Positions 26,296-34,490 of a stretch of 64,000 nucleotides of DNA are shown here, piece by piece (within the stretch, counting starts at the first letter, position 1; each line of letters starts with the position of its first letter). The translations under genes were made by a program, and so were the position numbers. The notes beneath the pieces were generated by a model. The model saw only the letters and a program-made list of their open reading frames with translations, searched no databases and was not told the origin of the DNA. The DNA comes from Arthrobacter sp. NicSoilB8 (GTDB taxonomy: Bacteria > Actinomycetota > Actinomycetes > Actinomycetales > Micrococcaceae), in the NCBI RefSeq assembly GCF_019977355.1, contig NZ_AP024655.1:1240001-1304000 (forward strand), read 5' to 3'.

Positions 26296-28095
26296 TTAGT
26301 ACTTCCTCACCATCGGCTCGTAGCGCGTAAAGACCACCGGTTTGGTGGCAAGCCGGATGCCCGCAATCGCTTCAGCGGAACCGTCCGCCGGAGCATGCTC
26401 ATCCTTGTACGCCATGGAGTGCTTCATGAATTTTTCGTCGTCGCGCTCGGGGAAGTCCTCGCGGAAGTGGCCGCCGCGGGACTCTTCGCGGTGCAGGGCC
26501 GCCACGGTCATGACCTTGGCGAGCTCCAGCAGGAAGCCCAGCTCCACAGCTTCGAGCAGGTCCAGGTTGAAGCGCTTGCCCTTGTCCTGGACGCTGATGC
26601 GCTGGTACCGCTCCTCGAAGGACGCGATGTCCTTCAGGACCTGGTTCAGCGTGTCCGCGGTGCGGAACACCTGCATGTTGGCGTCCATGGTGTCCTGCAG
26701 TTCCTTGCGGATTGCAGCGACCTTTTCGGTGCCGTTGGAGGTCCGGACGTGGTCCAGCAGGTTCAGCGTGTACGCCTCCGGGTCCGCCGGGAGCTCCACG
26801 AAGTCCGCCGTCTTGGCGTATTCGGCGGCGGCGATGCCGGCGCGCTTGCCGAACACGTTGATGTCCAGCAGCGAGTTGGTGCCCAGGCGGTTGGAGCCGT
26901 GGACGGAGACGCAGGCGACCTCGCCTGCGGCGTAGAGGCCCGGAACCACGGTGTCGTTGTCCTGGAGGACCTCGGCGGTGATGTTCGTGGGGATGCCGCC
27001 CATGGCGTAGTGCGCAGTCGGGAAGACGGGAACCGGCTCCGTGTACGGCTCCACGCCCAGGTAGGTGCGGGCGAACTCGGTGATGTCCGGCAGCTTGGCG
27101 TCGATGTGCGCGGGTTCAAGGTGCGTCAGGTCCAGAAGGACGTAGTCCTTGTTCGGGCCGCAGCCGCGTCCTTCGCGGACTTCATTAGCCATGGAGCGGG
27201 CCACGATGTCGCGCGGAGCGAGGTCCTTGATGGTGGGCGCGTAGCGCTCCATGAAGCGTTCACCCTCGGAGTTGCGCAGGATGGCGCCTTCGCCGCGGGC
27301 GGCCTCGGAGAGCAGGATGCCCAGGCCGGCGAGGCCTGTCGGGTGGAACTGGAAGAACTCCATGTCTTCCAGCGGGATGCCGCGGCGGAACGCGATGCCC
27401 ATGCCGTCACCGGTGAGGGTGTGCGCGTTGGAGGTGGTCTTGAAGACCTTCCCGGCGCCGCCGGAGGCGAACACCACGGACTTGGCCTGGAAGACGTGCA
27501 GTTCGCCTGAGGCGAGGTCGTAGGACACGACGCCGGCAACGCGCTTCTGCTTGTACGGGGTGCCGTCCTCGCGGACCGCGTCTTCCTCGACCGTCAGCAG
27601 GTCCAGGACGTAGTACTCGTTGTAGAACTCAACGTTGTGCTTGACGCAGTTTTGGTACAGGGTCTGCAGGATCATGTGGCCGGTGCGGTCGGCGGCGTAG
27701 CAGGCGCGGCGGACCGGTGCCTTGCCGTGGTCGCGGGTGTGGCCGCCAAACCGGCGCTGGTCAATGCGGCCCTCGGGCGTGCGGTTGAACGGCAGGCCCA
27801 TCTTCTCCAGGTCCAGGACGGCGTCGATCGCTTCCTTGGCCATGACCTCGGCTGCGTCCTGGTCAACCAGGTAGTCGCCGCCCTTGATGGTGTCGAAGGT
27901 GTGCCACTCCCAGTTGTCTTCTTCGACGTTGGCCAGGGCCGCACACATGCCGCCCTGCGCCGCACCGGTGTGGGACCGGGTGGGGTAGAGCTTGGTCAGT
28001 ACTGCTGTTCGGGCGCGCTGACCTGATTCGATCGCCGCGCGCATCCCGGCGCCACCGGCACCGACGATCACGACGTCGTACTTATGGACCTGCAT
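26296..28095 (-). CDS. sdhA: Succinate dehydrogenase flavoprotein subunit
   Basis: Catalytic subunit oxidising succinate to fumarate with covalent FAD. The N-terminus has the dinucleotide motif VVIVGAGGAGMRAAIE; the covalent-FAD histidine region reads YPTRSHTGAAQGG; substrate and active-site blocks include GIPLEDMEFFQFHPTG and TAHYAMGGIPTN; the C-terminus ends FTRYEPMVRKY. ATG 28095 (MQVHKYD) is preferred over an upstream ATG at 28116 because an AGAAAGAG element precedes it. It follows sdhD after 177 nt. Confidence 0.96.
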   Translation of the reverse strand: MQVHKYDVVIVGAGGAGMRAAIESGQRARTAVLTKLYPTRSHTGAAQGGMCAALANVEEDNWEWHTFDTIKGGDYLVDQDAAEVMAKEAIDAVLDLEKMGLPFNRTPEGRIDQRRFGGHTRDHGKAPVRRACYAADRTGHMILQTLYQNCVKHNVEFYNEYYVLDLLTVEEDAVREDGTPYKQKRVAGVVSYDLASGELHVFQAKSVVFASGGAGKVFKTTSNAHTLTGDGMGIAFRRGIPLEDMEFFQFHPTGLAGLGILLSEAARGEGAILRNSEGERFMERYAPTIKDLAPRDIVARSMANEVREGRGCGPNKDYVLLDLTHLEPAHIDAKLPDITEFARTYLGVEPYTEPVPVFPTAHYAMGGIPTNITAEVLQDNDTVVPGLYAAGEVACVSVHGSNRLGTNSLLDINVFGKRAGIAAAEYAKTADFVELPADPEAYTLNLLDHVRTSNGTEKVAAIRKELQDTMDANMQVFRTADTLNQVLKDIASFEERYQRISVQDKGKRFNLDLLEAVELGFLLELAKVMTVAALHREESRGGHFREDFPERDDEKFMKHSMAYKDEHAPADGSAEAIAGIRLATKPVVFTRYEPMVRKY

Positions 28096-28200
28096 ACCAG
28101 ATGCTCTTTCTCTCAAAATTCGCTGTAACCCACCGTCAGGTCGCGCCTGCGCGGTGAAGTTTCGTGCAATCTGCGCCTGCGCTCGGCAGGCAAGATCAGT

Positions 28201-28283
28201 TGCCGCGGCGGACCGTCAGTGCCTGCCCGAAGGGGCGGTGGTCCGCGGCAGCGCCGCCGTTAAGGCTGCGCCCTAAGGCGCAG
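28201..28283 (-). other. Structured intercistronic region between sdhD and sdhA
   Basis: Two stem-loops lie in the sdhD-sdhA gap on the minus strand: CTGCGCC-CTAA-GGCGCAG (28266-28283), whose loop holds the sdhD stop codon, and an imperfect stem TGCCGCGG...GGTCCGCGGCA (28201-28250). They may tune relative expression or be processing sites; function is not shown. Confidence 0.4.
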
Positions 28284-28752
28284 GGCAGAAGCCGCCGGGA
28301 AGCTGGACGCCGTTGGCCACGGGGCACGGATCGAAGGTGAAGATGACCAGGGTGCCCAGGATGATGATCACGGTGGTGGCCGCGTAGAGGACGATCTTTA
28401 GCCAGAGGCGCGTGGCGTCCTTCTCGGCGTAGTCGTTGATGATGGTGCGGACACCGTTGGTGCCGTGCAGCATGGCGAGCCACAGCATGGCCAGGTCCCA
28501 GAACTGCCAGAACGGGTCGGCCCACTTGCCGGCCACGAAGCCGAAGTCGATCGCGTGGATGCCCTCGCCGACCAGCAGGTTGACGGTCAGGTGGCCGAAG
28601 ATCAGCACCACCAGCACGACGCCGGAGAGCCGCATGAAGAGCCAGGCGATCATCTCGAAGTTGCCCTTGGACCCGCCGCTGCGGCGGTACTTCGGCTGGA
28701 TCTTTCCGCTACCGGGTTGTCCACTGCGTGGGGGTTGAATAGTTGCAGTCAT
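28273..28752 (-). CDS. sdhD: Succinate dehydrogenase membrane anchor subunit
   Basis: A 159-residue protein with a soluble N-terminus and three transmembrane helices (MIAWLFMRLSGVVLVVLIFGH; FWQFWDLAMLWLAMLHGTNG; VLYAATTVIIILGTLVIFTF). RLSGVVLVVLIFGHL and the histidine in LHGTNGVRTII are typical haem/quinone-site surroundings of SdhD. It starts 3 nt after sdhC ends. The stop codon sits in the loop of a small hairpin. Confidence 0.9.
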   Translation of the reverse strand: MTATIQPPRSGQPGSGKIQPKYRRSGGSKGNFEMIAWLFMRLSGVVLVVLIFGHLTVNLLVGEGIHAIDFGFVAGKWADPFWQFWDLAMLWLAMLHGTNGVRTIINDYAEKDATRLWLKIVLYAATTVIIILGTLVIFTFDPCPVANGVQLPGGFCPAP

Positions 28753-28755
28753 GGC

Positions 28756-29136
28756 TTAGTGACCTCCAAGGGCGAGGGACAGGTGGCGGATGGCGAAGCC
28801 GGCCATGACAACGACCCAGAGACCCAGGACCGTCCAGAGCATCTGACGCTGGTACTTGGCACCCTTCTTCCAGAAGTCGACGGCGATGATCCGCAGGCCG
28901 TTGAAGGCGTGGAACACGATCGCTGCGACGAGGCCCGTTTCACCCAGGGCCATGAGGGGGTTCTTGTAGGCGCCAATGACGGCGGTGTAGGCCTCGGGGG
29001 ACACACGCACCAATGAGGTGTCCAGCACGTGGACCAACAAGAAGAAGAAAATCACTACACCGGTAATGCGGTGTCCAACCCAGGACCACATGCCTTCACG
29101 GCCGCGGTACAAGGTGCCAGCTGGTTTTGTCGGCAC
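28756..29136 (-). CDS. sdhC: Succinate dehydrogenase cytochrome b556 subunit
   Basis: First gene of the sdhCDAB operon; a 126-residue membrane subunit with three helices. GTLYRGREGMWSWVGHRITGVVIFF contains the conserved SWVGHRITG/H-R-x-TG motif, and the haem-ligand-like histidine is in IVFHAFNGLRII. GTG 29136 has GGGAGG with 8-nt spacing; the ATG at 29181 would put coding sequence over the leader. A strong promoter lies about 90 bp upstream. Confidence 0.92.
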   Translation of the reverse strand: MPTKPAGTLYRGREGMWSWVGHRITGVVIFFFLLVHVLDTSLVRVSPEAYTAVIGAYKNPLMALGETGLVAAIVFHAFNGLRIIAVDFWKKGAKYQRQMLWTVLGLWVVVMAGFAIRHLSLALGGH

Positions 29137-29219
29137 TGAATAAACCTCCCTGCAACACAGCGGCGCTGGCATGGGATCCACGCGGGGGGAACGCCTGCTG
29201 CGAGAGCACTCGTAAGCTC

Positions 29220-29255
29220 AAGCCTAAATCTAGGCTTCGCTCACAGCTTATTCAA
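29220..29255 (-). promoter_or_regulatory. sdhC promoter with palindrome over the -10 box
   Basis: On the minus strand TTGAAT (-35, 29255-29250) and TAGATT (-10, 29232-29227) are 17 bp apart. The -10 is embedded in the palindrome AAGCCTA-AATC-TAGGCTT (29220-29237), an ideal repressor position. The regulator is unknown; the expected leader is about 85 nt. Confidence 0.6.
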
Positions 29256-29426
29256 TTTGGGAACTTGTTGTTGACAGGCCCCGGCGCGGTTTTCTGTCTC
29301 TTTTGAGACGAACGCCACATTTGGCCGTCCCCAAGGGGGTCGGAAAGGCCGCGCAAGGGCCCATTCCCGGCCCGGTTCCCGGCCGGGTCAGAGGTGTTTT
29401 GGCGGGTGTCGGCTAAAGTAGCCCTG

Positions 29427-30560
29427 ATGACTACAGACAAAGTGACAAGCCAGGATTCCCCGTTGGACCGTTTCATTGCGGTCATTCCGGCGGGCGGGGT
29501 GGGGACCCGTCTCTGGCCACTGTCACGGGCAGCAGCCCCGAAATTCCTTCACGACCTGACCGGTTCGGGCAGCACGCTGCTGCGCGCAACCTATGACCGC
29601 CTCCAGCCCGTCGCCGGCAAGCACGTGCTGGTGGTGACCGGTGCCGCCCACCGGGCCGCCGTCTGCCGCCAGCTGCCCGAGGTCCTGGAATCCGACCTCG
29701 TCCTGGAAAGCGAGCCCAAGGACTCCGGAGCGGCGATCGGCCTCGCCGCGGCCATCCTGCACGAGCGCGACCCGGACATCATCATGGGCTCCTTCGCCGC
29801 GGACCAGGTCATCAGCCCGGACGACCTCTTCCAGGACACCGTCCGTGAGGCCGTCTACACCGCGGCCGCGGGGAAGATCGTCACCATCGGCATCAAGCCC
29901 ACCCACCCCTCCACCGGATTCGGCTACATCCGCTCCGGCGCGAACCTCAACATCCCCGAGGCGCCCCGTGCGCTGTCCGTGGTGGAGTTCGTGGAGAAGC
30001 CCAGCGAGGAAGTGGCCCAGCAGTACATCGACAGCGGGGACTACGTCTGGAACGCGGGCATGTTCGTGGCGCCGGTCTCGCTGATGCTCAAGCACCTCGA
30101 AGCCAACCAGCCCGAGCTCTTCGCCGGACTGCAGGAAATCGCCAAGGCCTGGGACACCCCGGAGCGAGACGCCGTCACCGCCCGGGTCTGGCCGACGCTG
30201 CCCAAGATCGCCATTGACTACGCCGTGGCCGAACCGGCCGCCGCCGCCGGCGACGTCGCCGTGGTGCCCGGAACCTTCCGCTGGGACGACGTCGGGGACT
30301 TCGCCTCCGTGGGCCGGCTCAACAGCGCCAAGGAAGTCGACGAGGTCACGGTTCTGGGCGAGGGCGCACGGGTCTTCACTGAGAACGCCAGCGGCGTCGT
30401 GGTGTCCGACACCAAGCGGGTGATCGCCCTGATCGGCATCAAGGACGTCGTGATCGTTGACACCCCTGACGCCCTGCTGGTCACCACCAAGGAACACTCG
30501 CAGCGGGTCAAGCAGGCCGTGGATGCCATCAAGGCCAAGGGCGACACCGACGTCCTGTAG
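29427..30560 (+). CDS. manC: Mannose-1-phosphate guanylyltransferase
   Basis: Makes GDP-mannose from mannose-1-phosphate and GTP for glycan and mannolipid synthesis. The 377-residue protein has the nucleotidyltransferase signature AVIPAGGVGTRLWPLSRAAAPKFLHDL, the FAADQVI metal block, GFGYIRSGA, VVEFVEKPSEE and FRWDDVGDF. It lacks the C-terminal isomerase half of bifunctional enzymes. ATG 29427 lies 7 nt after TAAAGT (29414-29419), suggesting a leaderless mRNA. It is divergent from sdhC. Confidence 0.88.
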   Translation: MTTDKVTSQDSPLDRFIAVIPAGGVGTRLWPLSRAAAPKFLHDLTGSGSTLLRATYDRLQPVAGKHVLVVTGAAHRAAVCRQLPEVLESDLVLESEPKDSGAAIGLAAAILHERDPDIIMGSFAADQVISPDDLFQDTVREAVYTAAAGKIVTIGIKPTHPSTGFGYIRSGANLNIPEAPRALSVVEFVEKPSEEVAQQYIDSGDYVWNAGMFVAPVSLMLKHLEANQPELFAGLQEIAKAWDTPERDAVTARVWPTLPKIAIDYAVAEPAAAAGDVAVVPGTFRWDDVGDFASVGRLNSAKEVDEVTVLGEGARVFTENASGVVVSDTKRVIALIGIKDVVIVDTPDALLVTTKEHSQRVKQAVDAIKAKGDTDVL

Positions 30561-30576
30561 GCGGCCCGGGCGGATC

Positions 30577-30622
30577 CTGGCCCTCCGGGTCCGGCTCCCG
30601 GGTCTGGCCCTCCGGGTCCGGC
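30577..30622 (+). repeat. 19-bp direct repeat after the guanylyltransferase gene
   Basis: CTGGCCCTCCGGGTCCGGC occurs at 30577-30595 and 30604-30622, 8 bp apart, in the gap before the amidohydrolase. No function is evident. Confidence 0.8.
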
Positions 30623-30694
30623 GCCCGAATTCAGCAAACCGTAACGCGCCGTACCCGATGCCGCTATTTATTGTCTGCTCGCTAGAGTTGTTCC

Positions 30695-31894
30695 GTGCGC
30701 AACTATTCGACTGAAGCTGAGCCCACGACTCTCGTGGGGCCGTGGCTGGAGCCCCTCCTGCCGGAGCTGATCGCGTTCCGCCGCGACCTCCACGCGCACC
30801 CGGAATTGTCGTTCAAGGAATTCCGCACCACGGACAAGCTGGCCAAGCGGCTCGAGGCGGCCGGTCTCAAGCCCCGGCGCCTCGAAGGCACGGGCCTGAC
30901 CGTCGACGTCGGACAGGGCCCCATCGCCACCGCCCTGCGCGGCGACATCGACGCCCTGCCGATCATCGAGGAAACGGGCCTTGAGTTCGCCTCGAAGAAC
31001 CACGGCGTGACCCACGCCTGCGGCCACGACGTCCACACCACCACGATGCTCGGCATCGCCCTGATCCTGCAGCGTATGCATGAGCAGTCCCCGCTGCGGG
31101 GTACGGTGCGGATCATCTTCCAGCCGGCTGAGGAAACCATGCCCGGCGGTGCCAGTGCGTGCATCGAGCAGGGCGTCCTGGAAGGCGTCCCGCGCATCCT
31201 GGCGCTGCACTGCGACCCCCGGATCGAAGTCGGCAAGATCGGCACCCGGATCGGGGCCATCACCTCCGCCTCGGACACCATCAAGATTGAACTCTCGGGC
31301 CGCGGCGGCCACACCTCGCGCCCCCACCTGACCGAAGAACTGGTCTTCGCCCTGGCGCAGATCGCGATCAATGTTCCGGCCGTGCTGTCCCGCCGCGTCG
31401 ATGTCCGCAGCGGCGTCTCGGTGGTCTGGGGCCAGATTTCCGCCGGGTCGGCCCCAAACGCCATCCCCGGCAGCGGCTACATGGCCGGCACCATGCGGTG
31501 TCTGGACCGCGACGCCTGGCATGACGCCGGCGAGCTGCTCGATGACATCATCCGGCAGATTGCCGAACCGTACGGCGTCGACGTCCACCTGGAACACACA
31601 CGGGGCGTCCCGCCGGTGGTCAACTCCGAACACGAGACGGCGCTGATCGAGGCCGCGGCCCGTGCCGAAATCGGCGAGGGCGCCGTGGTCCTGACCCCGC
31701 AGTCCATGGGCGGGGAGGACTTCGCCTGGTTCCTGGCCGACACCCCGGGCGCCATGATGCGCCTCGGCACCAAGACCCCCGGCGGAGAAGAGTATGACCT
31801 CCACCGCGGCGACTACATCCTGGATGAGCGGGCGCTTGGCCTCGGCATCCAGGTGCTCACGGCGGCGGCCCTGCGCACCATCCGCGACCTCTAA
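30695..31894 (+). CDS. M20-family amidohydrolase (hippurate hydrolase/aminoacylase-like)
   Basis: A cytoplasmic metallo-amidase of 399 residues. M20D features: RRDLHAHPELSFKE near the N-terminus, LRGDIDALPI, the metal site HACGHDVHTTTMLG, IFQPAEETMPGGA with the catalytic Glu, and late MGGEDFAWFL. It probably hydrolyses N-acyl amino acids or similar amides; specificity is not readable. GTG 30695 is 6 nt after TAGAGT (30683-30688), consistent with leaderless transcription. Monocistronic by context. Confidence 0.88.
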   Translation: MRNYSTEAEPTTLVGPWLEPLLPELIAFRRDLHAHPELSFKEFRTTDKLAKRLEAAGLKPRRLEGTGLTVDVGQGPIATALRGDIDALPIIEETGLEFASKNHGVTHACGHDVHTTTMLGIALILQRMHEQSPLRGTVRIIFQPAEETMPGGASACIEQGVLEGVPRILALHCDPRIEVGKIGTRIGAITSASDTIKIELSGRGGHTSRPHLTEELVFALAQIAINVPAVLSRRVDVRSGVSVVWGQISAGSAPNAIPGSGYMAGTMRCLDRDAWHDAGELLDDIIRQIAEPYGVDVHLEHTRGVPPVVNSEHETALIEAAARAEIGEGAVVLTPQSMGGEDFAWFLADTPGAMMRLGTKTPGGEEYDLHRGDYILDERALGLGIQVLTAAALRTIRDL

Positions 31895-32071
31895 GTCCCG
31901 CAGATAGTTCCCGCGCAGACCGTCACCCTGACCGCCGCGCGGAGTTTCCCCGCCTTTGCGGGCCCGACGCCGGGACGCGCCGACGGTACGGGCCGACACG
32001 CCGTCGGCGTCCAGCGAACATGGGGAAATCCGGCGGGTGCAGGCCTGAGCGCCGGCGTCTGCGCACTTCGA

Positions 32072-32115
32072 TTGCGCACAACTAAATTGTGCACAATTTA
32101 ATTGTGCGGTAGGGT
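32072..32115 (+). promoter_or_regulatory. OhrR operator array over the ohrR promoter
   Basis: Three alternating half-sites run with 15-nt periodicity: TTGCGCACAA, TTGTGCACAA and TTGTGCG, giving the perfect palindrome TAAATTGTGCACAATTTA at 32083-32100. The promoter reads TTGTGC (32087-32092), 17 bp, TAGGGT (32110-32115), so the array covers it. The AT-rich ACAAnTAAATTGT pattern resembles known OhrR boxes. Confidence 0.7.
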
Positions 32116-32121
32116 GGAGCT

Positions 32122-32586
32122 ATGACCACGCCAGAGGGAAGCCGCGCCGTCGGTTCGGAAGCGCTCCGCCTGAACCGCCAGGTGTGCTTTGCCATGTATT
32201 CGGCATCACGCGCCGCCACGGCCGCCTACCGGCCCATGCTCGAGGAGCTTGGCCTGACCTACCCGCAGTACCTCGCCATGCTGGTGCTCTGGGAGGCGGA
32301 ACCGCGCAGTGTCCGTGAGCTGGGCGAGGAGCTCGGACTGGACTCCGGCACGCTGTCGCCGCTGCTTAAGCGGCTCGAGGCACTCGGCCTCGTGGAGCGC
32401 CGCCGGTCCGCAGAGGACGAGCGCCGCGTGGAGGTATTCCTGACCGACGCCGGGGCCGCCCTGAGCGCCAAGGCGAGCAGCATCCCGCAGCGCCTCGCCG
32501 ACGCCGCCGGCCTCACGGCCGCGGAACTGGACCAGCTCCGCGAAACCCTGGGCCGGCTGACCAGCGCGCTCCACGCCTCCCGCTAA
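32122..32586 (+). CDS. ohrR: OhrR, MarR-family organic hydroperoxide sensor
   Basis: A 154-residue MarR-type repressor. The reactive cysteine is in LNRQVCFAMYSASRA (Cys22), the hallmark of OhrR; the winged-helix region is SVRELGEELGLDSGTLSPLLKRLEALGLVERRR. Oxidation of this Cys by organic hydroperoxides is known to release DNA. Immediately downstream is ohr. ATG 32122 is 6 nt after the -10 TAGGGT, with GGAG in between, so initiation may be leaderless or use a very short leader. Confidence 0.93.
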   Translation: MTTPEGSRAVGSEALRLNRQVCFAMYSASRAATAAYRPMLEELGLTYPQYLAMLVLWEAEPRSVRELGEELGLDSGTLSPLLKRLEALGLVERRRSAEDERRVEVFLTDAGAALSAKASSIPQRLADAAGLTAAELDQLRETLGRLTSALHASR

Positions 32587-32652
32587 GCACCCCGCCAAGC
32601 ATCCTGCTTAGCCATCCCGCAAGATTTTTCCCGCCGATAGAACGGAAACCCC

Positions 32653-33084
32653 ATGAAGACCCTTTACACGGCCGAGGCCCTTGCCTCCGGCGAAGGCCGC
32701 GACGGCACCGCCGTCAGCAAGGACGGCAAGCTCAGCGTCACCCTCGCCAGCCCGGTGGAACTCGGCGGCGACGGGGCGGGCACCAACCCCGAGCAGCTGT
32801 TCGCCGCCGGCTACGCCGCGTGCTTCCACTCGGCCCTCCGCCTGGTCGGCCGCCAGCAGAAAGCGGACCTGACGGATTCCGCCGTCGCCGCCAGGATCCA
32901 CCTCGGCGCCCTCGACGGCGGAACCGGCTACGGCATCGCCGCCGAACTCGAAATCGCCCTTCCCGCCGTGGACCGCGAGACCGCCGAGGCCCTCGTGGCC
33001 AAGGCCCACGAGGTCTGCCCCTATTCCAACGCCACGCGTGGCAACATCACTGTCGACATCACGATCCTGGAGGTCGCCGCATGA
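32653..33084 (+). CDS. ohr: Organic hydroperoxide resistance protein
   Basis: An OsmC/Ohr-family thiol peroxidase of 143 residues reducing organic hydroperoxides to alcohols. Its two catalytic cysteines are in GYAACFHSALRLV and AHEVCPYSNATRGNI; YTAEALASGEGRDG is the typical N-terminus. It lies 66 nt downstream of its regulator ohrR and overlaps the next gene by ATGA. Confidence 0.95.
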   Translation: MKTLYTAEALASGEGRDGTAVSKDGKLSVTLASPVELGGDGAGTNPEQLFAAGYAACFHSALRLVGRQQKADLTDSAVAARIHLGALDGGTGYGIAAELEIALPAVDRETAEALVAKAHEVCPYSNATRGNITVDITILEVAA

Positions 33085-34112
33085 GCACCACTACCCAAAC
33101 CCTGACCCTGCCCGCCACCAGCCGGGAAATCCAGCTGGCGTCCCGGCCGCACGGCCGTCCCGTGCCGGAAAACTTCCGCCTCGCAGAGTCGCCGCTGCCC
33201 GAGCTGCAGGACGGGCAGGTCCTGGTCCGCAACCTCTACATCTCGGTGGACCCCTACATGCGCGGCCGCATGAACGACGTCAAGTCCTACTCCGCGCCGT
33301 TTGCGCTGGATGCTGCCCTCGACGGCGGCGCCGTCGGCGAAGTCATCGCGTCCCGTTCCGCGGACCTCTTGGTGGGCGACGCCGTCGTCCATTCACTCGG
33401 CTGGCGCGAATACGCCGTCCTCGATGCGGCGGCCACCACGCCGGCGCGCACCGATCTGGCGCCCGCCCCGGCATTCCTCGGCGTCCTCGGCATGACCGGC
33501 CTGACCGCCTACGCCGGACTGCTGAAGGTTGCTGAGTTCAAGCCCGGAGAGGTGGTCTTCGTCTCGGGCGCCGCCGGCGCGGTGGGCTCGCTCGTGGGGC
33601 AGATCGCCAAAGCCATGGGCGCGTCCCGCGTGATCGGCAGCGCGGGCTCGCCGGAAAAGGTGGCCCGGCTGCTCGAACTTGGCTTTGACGCCGCGTTCAA
33701 CTACCACGACGGCCCTGTCGCCGAACAGCTCGCCGCGGCCGCCGGCGACCGCGGGATTGACGTCTACTTCGACAACGTGGGCGGCGAGCACCTCGAAGCG
33801 GCATTGTCCTCACTCACCGTGGGTGGCCGGGTGGCCATGTGCGGGGCCATCGCGCAGTACAACGCCACCGAGCCCACACCGGCGCCGAGGAACCTCATGC
33901 AGGCGATCGGCAAGCAGCTGACGCTCAAGGGCTTCCTGGTCGGCGGCTACTGGCAGCACATGGCCGAGTTTGTCGAGACCATGTCCGGCTGGCTGGCTGA
34001 CGGAACGGTCCGCTACGACGAGACCGTGGTGGACGGTCTGGAGAACGCCCCGCAGGCCTTCATGGATCTGCTCGACGGCGCCAACACCGGGAAGATGCTC
34101 GTCCGGCTCTAG
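33081..34112 (+). CDS. NADP-dependent MDR-family oxidoreductase (CurA/PTGR-like)
   Basis: A zinc-free medium-chain reductase of 343 residues. The N-terminal block RNLYISVDPYMRGRMND and the Rossmann segment VFVSGAAGAVGSLVGQIAKAMG identify the leukotriene B4 dehydrogenase/CurA branch, which reduces alpha,beta-unsaturated carbonyls. Co-translation with ohr (ATGA overlap) suggests it detoxifies reactive carbonyls from lipid peroxides, an inference from context. A hairpin follows. Confidence 0.85.
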   Translation: MSTTTQTLTLPATSREIQLASRPHGRPVPENFRLAESPLPELQDGQVLVRNLYISVDPYMRGRMNDVKSYSAPFALDAALDGGAVGEVIASRSADLLVGDAVVHSLGWREYAVLDAAATTPARTDLAPAPAFLGVLGMTGLTAYAGLLKVAEFKPGEVVFVSGAAGAVGSLVGQIAKAMGASRVIGSAGSPEKVARLLELGFDAAFNYHDGPVAEQLAAAAGDRGIDVYFDNVGGEHLEAALSSLTVGGRVAMCGAIAQYNATEPTPAPRNLMQAIGKQLTLKGFLVGGYWQHMAEFVETMSGWLADGTVRYDETVVDGLENAPQAFMDLLDGANTGKMLVRL

Positions 34113-34490
34113 TCCGCCGTCGGAGATTTGCGACGACGCCTCCGGAGCAGGTACTGCACCACAACGCCTCCGGCGCCCTGCGCCGGAGGCGTCGTCGTGC
34201 CCGGGACCGATACGGGCCCGATGCAAGGGTCGATGGGGGAACGACGCGGGGCCGGCGCGGTGCCGGCAGGAAGCACCCGGCTACCGCTAGGTAACAAGTT
34301 CTCAACAATCTGGGTAATTGCTGTGAAGTCTGCTACGTGGACGTGGCGCAGGACACTAAAGTGGCTAGCATCAGTGCGCCTCGGCGCAGTGCTGCGAATC
34401 CATCAGTGAAAACAGAATTTAGCGGAATACCGCAGACAGACACTCATTGAGCTCCCGTCGTAGCGCCTACTCTTTCTTCCTGGAGGAAAA
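34113..34490 (+). other. Intergenic region before the nucleoside transporter
   Basis: This 378-nt gap holds the hairpin at 34164-34192, then an AT-richer stretch (about 34290-34490) with TAAAGT at 34357-34362 as a possible -10 and the GGAGGA binding site just before the BMP gene. A second copy of the left hairpin arm, ACGACGCCTCCGGAG, precedes the hairpin and could form an alternative stem. No coding frame is supported. Confidence 0.4.
34164..34192 (+). terminator. Hairpin terminator after the MDR oxidoreductase
   Basis: ACGCCTCCGGCG and CGCCGGAGGCGT form a 12-bp perfect stem with a 5-nt loop, about 50 nt after the stop codon. Confidence 0.75.

Noticed and set aside
29220..29245. DtxR/IdeR iron box at the sdh promoter
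   Set aside because: TTAGG-type words are present, but alignment to the 19-bp consensus fails in most positions of the second half.
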